Assembly: GCF_024655565.1 (NCBI RefSeq) | Contig: NZ_JANKOF010000033.1 | Coordinates: 1 to 45,484 of the forward strand | DNA: 45,484 nt | DNA from: Nitratireductor sp. ZSWI3 | GTDB taxonomy: Bacteria; Pseudomonadota; Alphaproteobacteria; Rhizobiales; Rhizobiaceae | Direction of reading: 5' to 3' | Shown here: positions 1 through 8,447 of the stretch, piece after piece | Layout of the letters: the number at the start of each line of letters is the position of its first letter | Numbering within the stretch: the first letter of the stretch is position 1 | Notes under the pieces: generated by a model | Database searches by the model: none | What the model was told of the DNA's origin: nothing | The model's input: the letters and a program-made list of their open reading frames with translations, nothing else | Translations under genes and position numbers: made by a program

Positions 1-19
1 CCGGGGCCGTTCGCCCCGG
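1..19. terminator. GC-rich hairpin at the window edge, possible terminator of the phosphatase gene
   Basis: CCGGGGC (1-7) and GCCCCGG (13-19) form a perfect 7-bp stem with a 5-nt loop, 21 bases beyond the stop codon of the minus-strand phosphatase. Any T-run on the minus strand would lie outside the window, so terminator function cannot be confirmed. Confidence 0.35.
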
Positions 20-39
20 CGCATGATCGGCCCGCCAGC

Positions 40-1608
40 TCAGGCCGAGCGGATGGGATCGAGCGTCGTCTTGTAGAGCTCGTTGTCGTCGCGGTCCATC
101 AGGCGAACGGTCATCTGCTCGGTGACGGCATCGATGTCGACAAGGCCGAAGAACTGGAAGCCGGCGGAGGGCGGCAGGTTGGCGCCCTGCTCGGCGCTCG
201 GCGCCTTGACGTATTTCAGCTCCGGGCCGAAGGTCTGGTCGAGATCGTTCGGGCCGAAGGTGCCGGCGTGCAGCGGGCCGGAGACGAACTCCCAGAACGG
301 GTTGAAATCCTGGAACTGAGCCTTGTCCGGGTTGTAGTAATGCGCCGCCGTGTAGTGCACGTCGGCGGTCAGCCACACCGTGTTGTCGATGCCGGCGTTC
401 TTGATGAAGCGCAAGAGGTCGGCGATCTCCAGCTCGCGGCCCCTGGCCGGGCCGTCGTCGCCATTGGCGACGGCCTCGATGTTGTCGTCGTCGCGCACCA
501 CCAGGCCGATCGGCATGTCGGCGGCGATCACCTTCCACGTGGCGCGGGAATTGGCCAATTCGCGCTTCAGCCACTGCACCTGCTGCTCGCCGAGGATGCG
601 CGACTGGGGGGTGAGGCTTTCTTCCATCGAGGTCGTGTTCGGGCCGCGATAGGAGCGCATGTCGAGGAAGAAGACGTCGAGCAGCGGCCCATAGGCGATC
701 TTGCGATGCACCCGGCCGGGTTCGGCCGGCGTGTAGCGGATCGGCGTCATCTCGTGGAACGCGCGCGCCGCGCGCGCCTGCAGCAGCGGCACCGACTTGA
801 CCTTGTAGCGGTCGTCGGCCGTCAGATCCTTGGAAGACGACCAGTTGTTGACGACCTCGTGGTCGTCCCACTGGAAGAAGGTCGGGCAGACGGCGTTCAG
901 CGCACGCACATGCTCGTCCATCATGTTGTATTTCCACTGGCCCCGGAACTCATGCAGCGTTTCGGCGACCTTGCTCTTCTCCTCGGTCGTCACCTTGTTG
1001 ATCCACTTGGTGCCGTCCTTCAGCTCGACCTCTTGCTGGATCGCGCCGTCGGCATAGATGGTGTCGCCCGAATGCAGGAAGAAGTCGGGCTGGTGACCGG
1101 CCATCGTCGCATAGGTCTTCATGCCGACTTCGTCGATGCCCCAGCCCTGGCCGGCGGTGTCGCCCGACCAGCTGAAGCGGATGTTGCGGCGGGCGGAAGG
1201 TGCGGTGCGGAAGCGGCCGACGATCGGCTCCGAGGAGGCCGAGACGTCGTCGAGATCGACCGCCGTCATGCGGTAGAAGAATTCCTGATCGGGGGTGAGG
1301 TCCTCGAGCAGGCGCTTCACCGTGAAATCCGTCTCGGGCAGGGCGTCCAGCGCCGACAGGCGCAAGGGACCGGCAAAGCTCTCGGTGGTCGACACCTCGA
1401 ACTGGATGCGGGCCGGACGGTCGGTGCGCGTCCAGATCATGGCGCTCGTCGCATCGACGTCACCCGATTGCACGCCGTGCGTGAAGACCGGGCGGGCAGC
1501 GGCGCGCGAAATGGCCGGCAGGGCAAGGCCGCCGAGCGTGGTGGCCAGCGCCGTCGCGCCGGTGCCGACAAGGAACTTGCGGCGGGTACTCACTGCAAAG
1601 GACTTCAT
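40..1608 (-). CDS. PhoD-family alkaline phosphatase/phosphodiesterase, Tat-exported
   Basis: 522-residue secreted metallophosphoesterase of the PhoD type, expected to hydrolyse phosphate mono- or diesters in the periplasm. Residues 7-35 look like a twin-arginine signal (STRRKFLVG with R9 R10, then a hydrophobic Ala/Gly/Leu stretch ending near SRAAA). An N-terminal beta-sandwich (about 40-140, FTHGVQSGDV) precedes the metallophosphatase domain. Metal-site motifs are visible: WSGD (147-150), HSGDTIYAD (179-187), WDDHE (247-251) and TADVHY near residue 415. Length is normal for the family. The gene stands alone; the nearest upstream gene ends about 125 bp away. No Pho box was recognised. The exact substrate is not determinable from sequence. 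Confidence 0.92.
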   Translation of the reverse strand: MKSFAVSTRRKFLVGTGATALATTLGGLALPAISRAAARPVFTHGVQSGDVDATSAMIWTRTDRPARIQFEVSTTESFAGPLRLSALDALPETDFTVKRLLEDLTPDQEFFYRMTAVDLDDVSASSEPIVGRFRTAPSARRNIRFSWSGDTAGQGWGIDEVGMKTYATMAGHQPDFFLHSGDTIYADGAIQQEVELKDGTKWINKVTTEEKSKVAETLHEFRGQWKYNMMDEHVRALNAVCPTFFQWDDHEVVNNWSSSKDLTADDRYKVKSVPLLQARAARAFHEMTPIRYTPAEPGRVHRKIAYGPLLDVFFLDMRSYRGPNTTSMEESLTPQSRILGEQQVQWLKRELANSRATWKVIAADMPIGLVVRDDDNIEAVANGDDGPARGRELEIADLLRFIKNAGIDNTVWLTADVHYTAAHYYNPDKAQFQDFNPFWEFVSGPLHAGTFGPNDLDQTFGPELKYVKAPSAEQGANLPPSAGFQFFGLVDIDAVTEQMTVRLMDRDDNELYKTTLDPIRSA

Positions 1609-1734
1609 GACAGTCTCCCTCGAACTGATTGATTCGTGGGAGGCAATCTCGTCGCTGAATGTTGCAGCCGCTTATCGGCTCCATGACAGGAGCTTGAAGA
1701 TTGCGTGACAGCCGGTTCGCCTGGGGCAGGCCCC

Positions 1735-3792
1735 TCAGGCGAGCCCCTTCTTCTCCATCATCGCCTCGGGGGTCGGCAGGCGGCCGCGGAAGGCCTTGTA
1801 GAGCTCTTCCGGATCCGCCGATCCGCCGGCCGAATAGATGTGCCGCCGCAGTTTCTCGGCGGTCTCTTCGTCGAACGGGTCGCCAGCCTCCTCGAAGGCG
1901 CGGAAGGCGTCGGCGTCGAGCACTTCCGACCACATGTAGGAATAATAGCCGGCCGAGTATCCGTCGCCGGCGAAGACGTGCAGGAAGTGCGGCGTCCGGT
2001 GGCGCATGACGATGGCGTCGGGCATGTCGAGCTGCTGCAGCGTCGCGGCCTCGAAGGCGAGCGGATCCGCCGGCGCGTCCGCGGTGCTGTGAAAGGCCAT
2101 GTCGACAAGCGCCGAGGCCGTGAACTCGACGGTGGCGAAGCCGGCGTCGAAGGTCCGCGCGGCGATCATCTTCTCCAGAAGCTCCTCGGGCATCGGCGCG
2201 CCGGTCTCGTGGTGGAGGGCGAATTTCTGCAGCACCTGCGGGACGGTGAACCAGTGCTCGTAGAGCTGCGAGGGCAGTTCCACGAAATCGCGCGCCACCG
2301 AGGTGCCGGCGATCGACGGCCAGGTGACATCGCTGAGGAGCCCGTGCAGGGCGTGGCCGAACTCGTGGAACAGCGTGCGCGCCTCGTCCATCGAAAGCAG
2401 CGCCGGACGTCCCTTGGGCGGTTTGGCGAAGTTCATCACATTGTAGATGACCGGCGCCTTGCCCGTGCCCAGCCGATAGCCGGATTGCAGGGCGCTCATC
2501 CAGGCACCGGAGCGCTTCGAGGGGCGGTTGAAATAGTCGGCGAGGAAGACGCCACGCGCCGAGCCGCCGGCATTGCGCACGATGAAGCTGCGCACGTCCT
2601 CGTGCCAGGCGACGACGCCTTCCTGCTCCTCGAATGTGAGGCCGAACAGGCGGTTCGCCACATCGAAGGCGGCGGCAATGACGTTTTCGAGCGCCAGATA
2701 GGGCTTCAGCGCGCTTTCGTCGAAGGCGAAGCGCTCCGTGCGCCGCTTCTCGGCGTAGAAGCGCCAATCCCAGGGGGCGATGGCGTGGTTGTGCCCCTCG
2801 CCGGCGGCGATGCGGGCGAGATCCTTCTGGTCTTCTGCCGCCTTCTCGCGCGCCTTCTGCCATACCGGCTGCAACAGCTCCTGCACCGCTTCGGGCGTCT
2901 TGGCCATGGTGTCGTCCAGCTTCAGCGCCGCATATGTCTCGTAGCCGAGGAGGCGGGCCTTCTCGGCGCGCAGCTTCAGCGTCTCGCAAACGATCCCCGC
3001 ATTGTCGGTGTCGCCGCCGTTCTCTCCGCGCCTCGTGAAGGCCTCGAACACCTTCTCGCGCAGATCGCGCCGCTCGGACGATGCGAGGAACGGCTCGACG
3101 ATTGACCGCGACAGGGTGGCGGCGTAGCGACCGGCTTCGCCGCGCGAGGCGGCCGCTTCCGCCATGGCGCTCTTCAGCGAGTCGGAAAGCCCGGCAAGAT
3201 CGCCCTCGTCCAGAAAGTGCGCCCAGCCGCTTTCGTCGGCGAGCACGTTCTGACCGAATTTCGCGCCGAGGCCGGCGAGCTCTTCGTTGATCTTCGCCAG
3301 CCGCGCCTTGTCGGCCGCGCCCAGTCTCGCACCGCCTCGCACAAAGCGTTTCCAGGTCTTTTCGAGGACGCGGTCGGTTTCGGCGTCGAGGCCCAGCGTC
3401 TGCCGGGCTTCGTAGAGCGCATCTATGCGCGCGAACAGGGCGTCGTTCATGAAGATCGCCGAGACGTGGCGTGCCATGCGCGGCGAAATCTCGCGCTCTA
3501 GGGACTGGATCGCCTCGTTCGTGTGCGCTCCCGCACGCGTCCAGAAGATCGCCGAGACCTTGGACAGCGCGTCGCCGGCAAGCTCCAGCGCCGCCAGCGT
3601 GTTCTCGATGGTTGGCGGCTCGGGGTTGCCGGCGATCTCGGCGATCTCGGCCGCGTGCGCGGCAAGCGCCGCATCGAAGACCGGCGCAAAGGCGACATCA
3701 TCGAACGCTGCGAAATCAGGCAGACCGAGAGCGCCGTTCCAGTTCACAAGGGGATGGGTCTCGAGATCGACGGGAGCGACTGGCTTTTGCAT
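1735..3792 (-). CDS. M3-family zinc metallopeptidase (oligopeptidase A / peptidyl-dipeptidase Dcp type)
   Basis: 685-residue cytoplasmic peptidase of the thimet oligopeptidase family, which trims short peptides, including degraded signal peptides. The zinc motif HEFGH is at residues 476-480, followed by ALHG, with the downstream family signature FVELPSQLYEHW about 30 residues later supplying the third zinc ligand. The C-terminal GDGYSAGYYSYMWSEV stretch is also typical of the substrate-binding region. No signal peptide is seen, so the protein is cytosolic. Full length for the family. The ATG at 3792 follows GGAACCCTC, a modest ribosome site. It is divergent from the MarR gene at 3939. Whether it is functionally OpdA-like or Dcp-like cannot be decided from sequence alone. 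Confidence 0.93.
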   Translation of the reverse strand: MQKPVAPVDLETHPLVNWNGALGLPDFAAFDDVAFAPVFDAALAAHAAEIAEIAGNPEPPTIENTLAALELAGDALSKVSAIFWTRAGAHTNEAIQSLEREISPRMARHVSAIFMNDALFARIDALYEARQTLGLDAETDRVLEKTWKRFVRGGARLGAADKARLAKINEELAGLGAKFGQNVLADESGWAHFLDEGDLAGLSDSLKSAMAEAAASRGEAGRYAATLSRSIVEPFLASSERRDLREKVFEAFTRRGENGGDTDNAGIVCETLKLRAEKARLLGYETYAALKLDDTMAKTPEAVQELLQPVWQKAREKAAEDQKDLARIAAGEGHNHAIAPWDWRFYAEKRRTERFAFDESALKPYLALENVIAAAFDVANRLFGLTFEEQEGVVAWHEDVRSFIVRNAGGSARGVFLADYFNRPSKRSGAWMSALQSGYRLGTGKAPVIYNVMNFAKPPKGRPALLSMDEARTLFHEFGHALHGLLSDVTWPSIAGTSVARDFVELPSQLYEHWFTVPQVLQKFALHHETGAPMPEELLEKMIAARTFDAGFATVEFTASALVDMAFHSTADAPADPLAFEAATLQQLDMPDAIVMRHRTPHFLHVFAGDGYSAGYYSYMWSEVLDADAFRAFEEAGDPFDEETAEKLRRHIYSAGGSADPEELYKAFRGRLPTPEAMMEKKGLA

Positions 3793-3869
3793 GAGGGTTC
3801 CGGGACTGGGGATCGAAGGGTGTCGTCAGCGATGTAGGCGTCGCGGCGAGGTTGCGCAATGGCGGAATC

Positions 3870-3924
3870 TTGACGCCGCAGGGCGGGAACTCTACGTATG
3901 GCTTATAATAAGTATGCCTTATTA
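3870..3924 (+). promoter_or_regulatory. Promoter and operator-like palindrome upstream of the MarR regulator
   Basis: A TTGACG hexamer (3870-3875) is 17 nt from TACGTA (3893-3898), a plausible -35/-10 pair for the plus strand. Just downstream lies a perfect inverted repeat TAATAAG-TATGC-CTTATTA (3906-3924), with 7-bp arms and a 5-nt spacer, 14 bp before the MarR start codon. MarR proteins commonly bind such 16-20 bp palindromes to repress themselves and the adjacent transporter. Binding is inferred. Confidence 0.5.
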
Positions 3925-3938
3925 CATGGTCGTGCCTC

Positions 3939-4412
3939 ATGCCGCATCACGTCAATCCCGAATCCTTCGGCTTCCTCGTCACCGATCTCTACCGTCTGAT
4001 CCGGGGAGAGATGGATCGCGCCATCGCCCAAGCGGGTCTCGGCGTGACGGCCGGCGAAGCGCGGACCCTGTCCCATGCTGCGCGGGCGGGCAGCGTCCGG
4101 CAGAATGTGCTGGCCGAGCGCATGGGCGTCGAGGCGATGACGCTGAGCGGCTATATCGACCGGCTCGAGGCGCGCGGCCTCGTCAGGCGGGTGAACGATC
4201 CCAGCGACCGCCGCGCCAAGCTGGTCGAGCTGACGGATGCCGCCGAGGATGTGCTGGCGGCGGTCGCCGATGTCGCTGCCCGGGTGCGCCGCAAAGCCGC
4301 CGGCTCCGCCTCGATAACGGAGTGGGAGCAGTTCCTTGCGCAGTTGAAGGCCGTGCGCGACAACCTGAGCAAGCCGGACGACGATGCCGCCGGGCAGAAA
4401 GCGCTGGTATGA
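3939..4412 (+). CDS. MarR-family transcriptional regulator
   Basis: 157 residues, the usual MarR length. The central winged helix-turn-helix is recognisable: VRQNVLAERMGVEAMTLSGYIDRLEARGLVRR, then the wing NDPSDRRAKLVELTD. N- and C-terminal helices would form the dimer interface. Its stop codon overlaps the start of the efflux gene by four bases (ATGA), so the two are co-transcribed, the common MarR-plus-drug-pump arrangement. The palindrome at 3906-3924 is the likely autoregulatory operator. No strong Shine-Dalgarno sequence precedes the ATG at 3939. The ligand is unknown. Confidence 0.9.
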   Translation: MPHHVNPESFGFLVTDLYRLIRGEMDRAIAQAGLGVTAGEARTLSHAARAGSVRQNVLAERMGVEAMTLSGYIDRLEARGLVRRVNDPSDRRAKLVELTDAAEDVLAAVADVAARVRRKAAGSASITEWEQFLAQLKAVRDNLSKPDDDAAGQKALV

Positions 4413-5671
4413 ACGCCCGGCCGGACCTCCTGGAGGCGTCGGGCGAGCCACCGCTCATGAGCGAGCGTCGCACCAGCCTGATCGGTGCGATGCTGGTGGC
4501 TCTCGGGCCCTTCTCCCTGGCCCTGTTCACGCCGGCCATGCCGGAAATCGTCCGCGCCTTCGGCACCACCGAGGCGGCGGTGAAGATGACGCTGTCGCTC
4601 TATTTCGCCGGGTTCGCCTTCGCCCAGCTCATCTGCGGGCCGATGTCCGACGGGTTCGGGCGCAAGCCCGTCACCTACTTCTTCATCGGCATCTATGTGC
4701 TGGCGAGCCTCGTCGCGCTCATCTCGCCGAACATCGAGACGCTGATCCTGGCTCGCTTCCTGCAAGGCGTCGGCGCGGCGGTGGGCGTTGCCGTCTCGCG
4801 CGCCATCGTGCGCGACCTGTTCACCCATGAGCGGTCGGCGCGAATCATGAACCTGATCGGCATGATCCTGGCGATCGGACCGGCCGTCGCACCGACGCTC
4901 GGCGGCCTGACCATGGAACTGGCCGGCTGGCACGCCATCTTCGCGCTGATGCTGGCGGCGGGGATCGGCATCGTGCTCATCGTTCATTTCTGCATGCGCG
5001 AAACGGTGGAGCGGGACCTCTCGCGCATCCGGCCGGGGGCGTTGCTGAAGTCCTATGCCACCTTGACGCGCAGCGGCTATTTCATGCTGTCCAGCCTGGT
5101 CGTCGCCGGCTCGGCGGGGGCGCTCTATTCGCTGGCGACCGTCCTGCCTTTCATCCTGATGGGTCGTGCAGGCCTGTCGCCGGCGCAGTTCGGCATCGGC
5201 ATGCTGGCCCAGAGCGGCATGTATTTCATGGGCTCCGTGGCGGTGCGGTTCCTCATGCCGCGCGTCGGCGCCAGCATGCTGGTTCCGGTCGGGCTCGTCT
5301 TCATCGGCGTCGGCAGCCTTGCGGTCGCCCTGTCGCTCGGCCTCGTCCCGCCCAGCTTCATGAGCGTCATGGCGCCTGTCGGCCTCTATGCCTTCGGCAT
5401 CGCCTTCGTCATGCCGGCGATGATGACGGCATCGCTGGCGCCCTTTCCGCGCATGGCCGGTTCCGCATCCTCCATGATGGGCTTCCTGCAGATGGGGGCC
5501 GGACTGGTCGGCGGTTCCTTCACGGCGCTCATCGGCGATCCCGTTCTCGGCATGATGATCGTCATTCCCGCGCTCGGCGCCACCGCCATCGTCTCATGGC
5601 TGATCTGGCGTCGATTGCCGGAACCGACACTGGCCACCGCGATGCGCCCCAATCCGCCCGGGCCGGCGTAA
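4409..5671 (+). CDS. MFS efflux transporter, Bcr/CflA type
   Basis: 420-residue inner-membrane proton-driven exporter, presumably of drugs or small metabolites. About 12 hydrophobic segments are present. The N-terminal LFTPAMPEIVRAFGTTEAAVKMTLS and the loop-2/3 motif GPMSDGFGRKPV are hallmark features of the Bcr/CflA drug-resistance subfamily. The reading frame is open much further upstream (to about 3425), but the ATG at 4409 overlaps the MarR stop by four bases and gives a normal N-terminus, so it was chosen; a second ATG at residue 17 is also possible. Substrate cannot be predicted; bicyclomycin or related hydrophobic compounds are only the family precedent. Confidence 0.88.
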   Translation: MNARPDLLEASGEPPLMSERRTSLIGAMLVALGPFSLALFTPAMPEIVRAFGTTEAAVKMTLSLYFAGFAFAQLICGPMSDGFGRKPVTYFFIGIYVLASLVALISPNIETLILARFLQGVGAAVGVAVSRAIVRDLFTHERSARIMNLIGMILAIGPAVAPTLGGLTMELAGWHAIFALMLAAGIGIVLIVHFCMRETVERDLSRIRPGALLKSYATLTRSGYFMLSSLVVAGSAGALYSLATVLPFILMGRAGLSPAQFGIGMLAQSGMYFMGSVAVRFLMPRVGASMLVPVGLVFIGVGSLAVALSLGLVPPSFMSVMAPVGLYAFGIAFVMPAMMTASLAPFPRMAGSASSMMGFLQMGAGLVGGSFTALIGDPVLGMMIVIPALGATAIVSWLIWRRLPEPTLATAMRPNPPGPA

Positions 5672-5766
5672 AGGCGGCTCCATGACCTGCCGCAGGACGA
5701 CGGAGTGGGGGTGAGTGATCTCGTGTTGACCTAAGTTCCAAGCTCCGAACCTCCCCGCGGCGCCGC

Positions 5767-5797
5767 TTGACAGGCTCATGAGGCAGTGCACACTGCC
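5767..5797 (+). promoter_or_regulatory. Possible promoter with overlapping palindrome upstream of the LysE exporter
   Basis: TTGACA (5767-5772) is a consensus-like -35 element. The -10 region about 17 nt downstream is weak (ACACTG) and lies inside a perfect 7-bp inverted repeat GGCAGTG-CA-CACTGCC (5782-5797). A repressor or activator bound there would control the exporter starting at 5907. This rests only on sequence pattern. Confidence 0.35.
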
Positions 5798-5906
5798 GCT
5801 TTCATCGAGCGGGCCGTTTCCTTTGGAACGTGCCGATAATGCTCGGTTTTCTACAGCGCTTGCGGCGGGGCCCGTCCGGTCGCAGATGCTTCGATGGAGG
5901 CGGACC

Positions 5907-6518
5907 ATGGATCCGGCATTTCTTCTCACGGCACTGATCGTGGTGCTCATCCCCGGCACGGGGGTGATCTACACGCTGGCGATTGCGCTGGGGCGCGGAG
6001 GCGCGGCGTCGGTCTCGGCAGCCTTCGGGTGCACGCTTGGAATCCTGCCGCACATCGCCGCTGCGATCCTCGGGCTGGCGGCCCTGCTTCACGCCAGCGC
6101 CATGCTGTTCCAGGTGGTGAAGTTCGCCGGCGTTCTCTATCTGCTTTGGATGGCCTGGGGTGCGCTCAGCGAAAAGGGTATACTCGATGCGCAGCCGGAT
6201 CGTGCTCCGGCATCGCACTGGAAGATCATCCGCCGCGGCTTCCTGATCAACATCCTCAATCCGAAGCTGTCGATCTTCTTCCTCGCCTTCCTGCCGCAAT
6301 TCATCCCGGCCGATACGGCCGCGCCGGCCGTGGCCATGGCTTGGCTCGGTTTCGTCTTCATGGTGATGACCTTCGTGATCTTCGTCTTCTACGGCCAGGC
6401 GGCGGCGCTGGTGCGCGGCAGGGTGCTTTCCAGCCCGGTCATCATGAAATGGCTTCGCCGCTCCTTTGCGGCGGCGTTCGCCGCGCTTGGCCTGCGCCTG
6501 GCATTCTCCGCACGATAG
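5907..6518 (+). CDS. LysE/RhtB-family amino-acid or metabolite exporter
   Basis: 203-residue membrane protein with about six hydrophobic segments. The family signature is visible at the N-terminus (LIVVLIPGTGVIYTLAIALGRG, with the usual P-G-P replaced by P-G-T) and mid-protein (GFLINILNPKLSIFFLAFLPQF). Such proteins export amino acids such as lysine, threonine or homoserine lactone. The ATG at 5907 is preceded by GGAGG at 5896-5900, which favours it over an upstream in-frame start at 5778. The gene is monocistronic. The substrate is unknown. A second LysE-type gene lies at 25698-26339. Confidence 0.88.
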   Translation: MDPAFLLTALIVVLIPGTGVIYTLAIALGRGGAASVSAAFGCTLGILPHIAAAILGLAALLHASAMLFQVVKFAGVLYLLWMAWGALSEKGILDAQPDRAPASHWKIIRRGFLINILNPKLSIFFLAFLPQFIPADTAAPAVAMAWLGFVFMVMTFVIFVFYGQAAALVRGRVLSSPVIMKWLRRSFAAAFAALGLRLAFSAR

Positions 6519-6559
6519 GCGCTTTGAAGGCCGGGCCGCAACGGCGCCTTCCTTCCTCC

Positions 6560-7600
6560 TCATCCTGCGATCCACTCGATCCAGCGGCCGTGGAAATCGC
6601 AGCGGGCGAGATCGCGCGTGATGCCGCCGGGCCATAGGGTCAGGCGCAGCGTGGCGTAGGGGTCCTGCGCGGTTACGGGCTCCATCCGCAGCCAGGCGAT
6701 CGGCGCTCCGCCGTCCCGGCCGGCATCGGCCAGGGCCTGTTCGATGCGGCCGCGTGTCACCTGGGGCAGATATTGCCACATGATCGAATGGAACAGCACG
6801 AACATCGCGTCCGGCCGTCGCCCGGCGAGCGCGGTGCCGACGAAGTCGGCGGCATCCACCCGGTCGATGGCAAACGGCTCGCTCGCCGCCAGACCTATCG
6901 CAGCCGTCAGCCGCTGCAGTCGCTCCGTCTGGTCGGCCCAGATGTAGGAGGCCAGTCGCAGCCGTTCCTCCGGCCGGGCAATCTCGATGGGGGCGATGTC
7001 GCTTCCCTTGCGCCCGACGATGTCGAGAGCCCCTCCGAGCGCCGGAACGCGGCCGCGAATCTGCGGAGCCAGGCGAACCGGTGAAGCCTGGTCGCCCCAT
7101 TCGGTATCTGCGTAGAGATAGTGGAACCGATCGAACAGCAGATTGAGGCCGGCACTCGAGCCGATCTCATGCAGATCGAGAGGCAGGCCGGCCTCCCGCG
7201 CAATGGCGAGGAAGCCGGGAAGCAGCATTCCGGAACGGGCGATCTCGTTGGTCTGCGGTGCGCTGTCGAGCGTGCGGCAAAGCTGCTCGTCATGAACGGC
7301 GATGGCACCGCCCAGCGCCTCCCGCAGCGCCTCCCGGGAAACGAGATGAGGCGGATAGGCTGCCGCCAGCCGAGGATCCTCGCCCGAGAGAACCAAGGCG
7401 TGCAGTCCGCCGCACAGCCTCAGCGCCAGGGCGTCTTCGGACGGGTTGCCGGGCCATTCCCGGACGCGTCTTCCCGTGGCCGTCGCCGTGTCCAGCAGGT
7501 CCGGCAGCAGGCGGCATAGCTGAGCGGTAAAGGGAGAGCCCATCCGGTCGCAGGCCCGCGCCTGCTTTTCGAAATGCCGGCTTATGTCGTCGCTGCCCAT
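6560..7600 (-). CDS. DUF2332 family protein
   Basis: About 346 residues, matching the DUF2332 family by its layout: an N-terminal helical part with HFEKQARACDRMGSPFTAQL, a central HEIGSSAGLNLLFDRFHY motif and a C-terminal region with VLFHSIMWQYLP. The central GSSAGLNL resembles a nucleotide- or SAM-binding turn of a Rossmann-like methyltransferase fold, but the function of the family is not established. An ATG at 7612 is in frame, but GGAGG lies five bases before the second ATG (7600), so that start was chosen. It is on the same strand as ccmG but 100 bp downstream of it, so co-transcription is possible and not certain. Confidence 0.8.
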   Translation of the reverse strand: MGSDDISRHFEKQARACDRMGSPFTAQLCRLLPDLLDTATATGRRVREWPGNPSEDALALRLCGGLHALVLSGEDPRLAAAYPPHLVSREALREALGGAIAVHDEQLCRTLDSAPQTNEIARSGMLLPGFLAIAREAGLPLDLHEIGSSAGLNLLFDRFHYLYADTEWGDQASPVRLAPQIRGRVPALGGALDIVGRKGSDIAPIEIARPEERLRLASYIWADQTERLQRLTAAIGLAASEPFAIDRVDAADFVGTALAGRRPDAMFVLFHSIMWQYLPQVTRGRIEQALADAGRDGGAPIAWLRMEPVTAQDPYATLRLTLWPGGITRDLARCDFHGRWIEWIAG

Positions 7601-7698
7601 GACGTCCTCCATTCCGTGGACGTCTTTTTAGCACCTGCAGCAAAATCGTGTTGCGGCACCGCGGCGCTTCGGCTGAGCCATGGTCCCGTCGGGCTGGC

Positions 7699-8283
7699 TC
7701 AGCGGGACGGCATTTCCGACAGCGCCTTCTCCAGTTGGGGCATCAGCTCGTCACGCACGCTCTCGGGGGTGAAGGGACCCACATGCTTGTAGCGGATCGT
7801 GCCGTCGGGCCCGACGAGGAAGGTCTCCGGAACCCCGTAGACGCCCCAATCGATGGCGGCGCGGCCGCTCCGGTCGACGCCGATGGCATCGAACGGATTG
7901 CCCAGGTCACCGAGGAAGCGGCGGGCGTTCTCCGGCTTGTCCTTGTAGTTGAGACCGGCCAGAACGAAGCGCTCGTCCTGAGCGAGCTGCATCAGAAGGG
8001 GATGTTCCTGCCGGCAGGGCACACACCACGAGCCCCAGACATTGACGAGCGTCACCTTGCCGGAAAAATCCCCCGAGGAGAGCCCCGGCAGATCCATGCC
8101 CTCGAGCGGCGGAAGGTCGGTCGGCGGCGCCGCCTTGCCGATCAACGCGGAGGGTACGAGGGCCGTGTCGCGCCCGGAATAAAGCTGCATCAGGAAAATG
8201 GCGGCCAGCGCCAGAAAGGCCGCAAGCGGCAAGAGAAACAGGAGGCGCCGTGCCTGCCGGGGCCTTTGCCCGGAAACGCTCAT
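7699..8283 (-). CDS. ccmG: CcmG/DsbE thiol:disulfide oxidoreductase for cytochrome c maturation
   Basis: 194-residue membrane-anchored periplasmic thioredoxin-like protein that reduces apocytochrome c cysteines before haem attachment. A single N-terminal membrane anchor (about residues 13-35) is followed by the thioredoxin domain with active site WCVPC (C87, C90), the preceding TLVNVWGSW, and the cis-proline region YGVPETFLV. Length is typical. The ATG at 8283 overlaps the ccmD stop by four bases (ATGA), which fixes the start and places it last in the ccm operon. In-frame sequence upstream belongs to the overlapping ccmD. Confidence 0.95.
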   Translation of the reverse strand: MSVSGQRPRQARRLLFLLPLAAFLALAAIFLMQLYSGRDTALVPSALIGKAAPPTDLPPLEGMDLPGLSSGDFSGKVTLVNVWGSWCVPCRQEHPLLMQLAQDERFVLAGLNYKDKPENARRFLGDLGNPFDAIGVDRSGRAAIDWGVYGVPETFLVGPDGTIRYKHVGPFTPESVRDELMPQLEKALSEMPSR

Positions 8284-8447
8284 CGCTGCCGGTCCTTCCG
8301 CTCCGAGCGGCGGCGGATGCCCTGTTCTTCCAGCTCCTTCAGTTCGCGCCTTCGGGCCGCCTGGTCCACAAGGATCCAAATGCCGAGAGCGGCGATGACC
8401 AGGGCTGAAACGCCATAGGCGGCAAACACATAGGCGGCGTGCGTCAT
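8280..8447 (-). CDS. ccmD: CcmD, small haem exporter accessory protein
   Basis: 55-residue protein, too short for many gene finders. One transmembrane helix (about residues 6-28: YVFAAYGVSALVIAALG) is followed by a basic and acidic cytoplasmic tail (ARRRELKELEEQG), the classic CcmD pattern. CcmD helps release haem-loaded CcmE from the CcmABC complex. It overlaps ccmC upstream and ccmG downstream by four bases each (both ATGA), so the order C-D-G is translationally coupled. The identification rests on size, topology and position. Confidence 0.92.
   Translation of the reverse strand: MTHAAYVFAAYGVSALVIAALGIWILVDQAARRRELKELEEQGIRRRSERKDRQR

Noticed and set aside
268-1632. 454-codon plus-strand open frame opposite the PhoD gene
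   Set aside because: No recognisable domain and extreme Arg/Val/Gly composition; the minus-strand phosphatase explains the locus.
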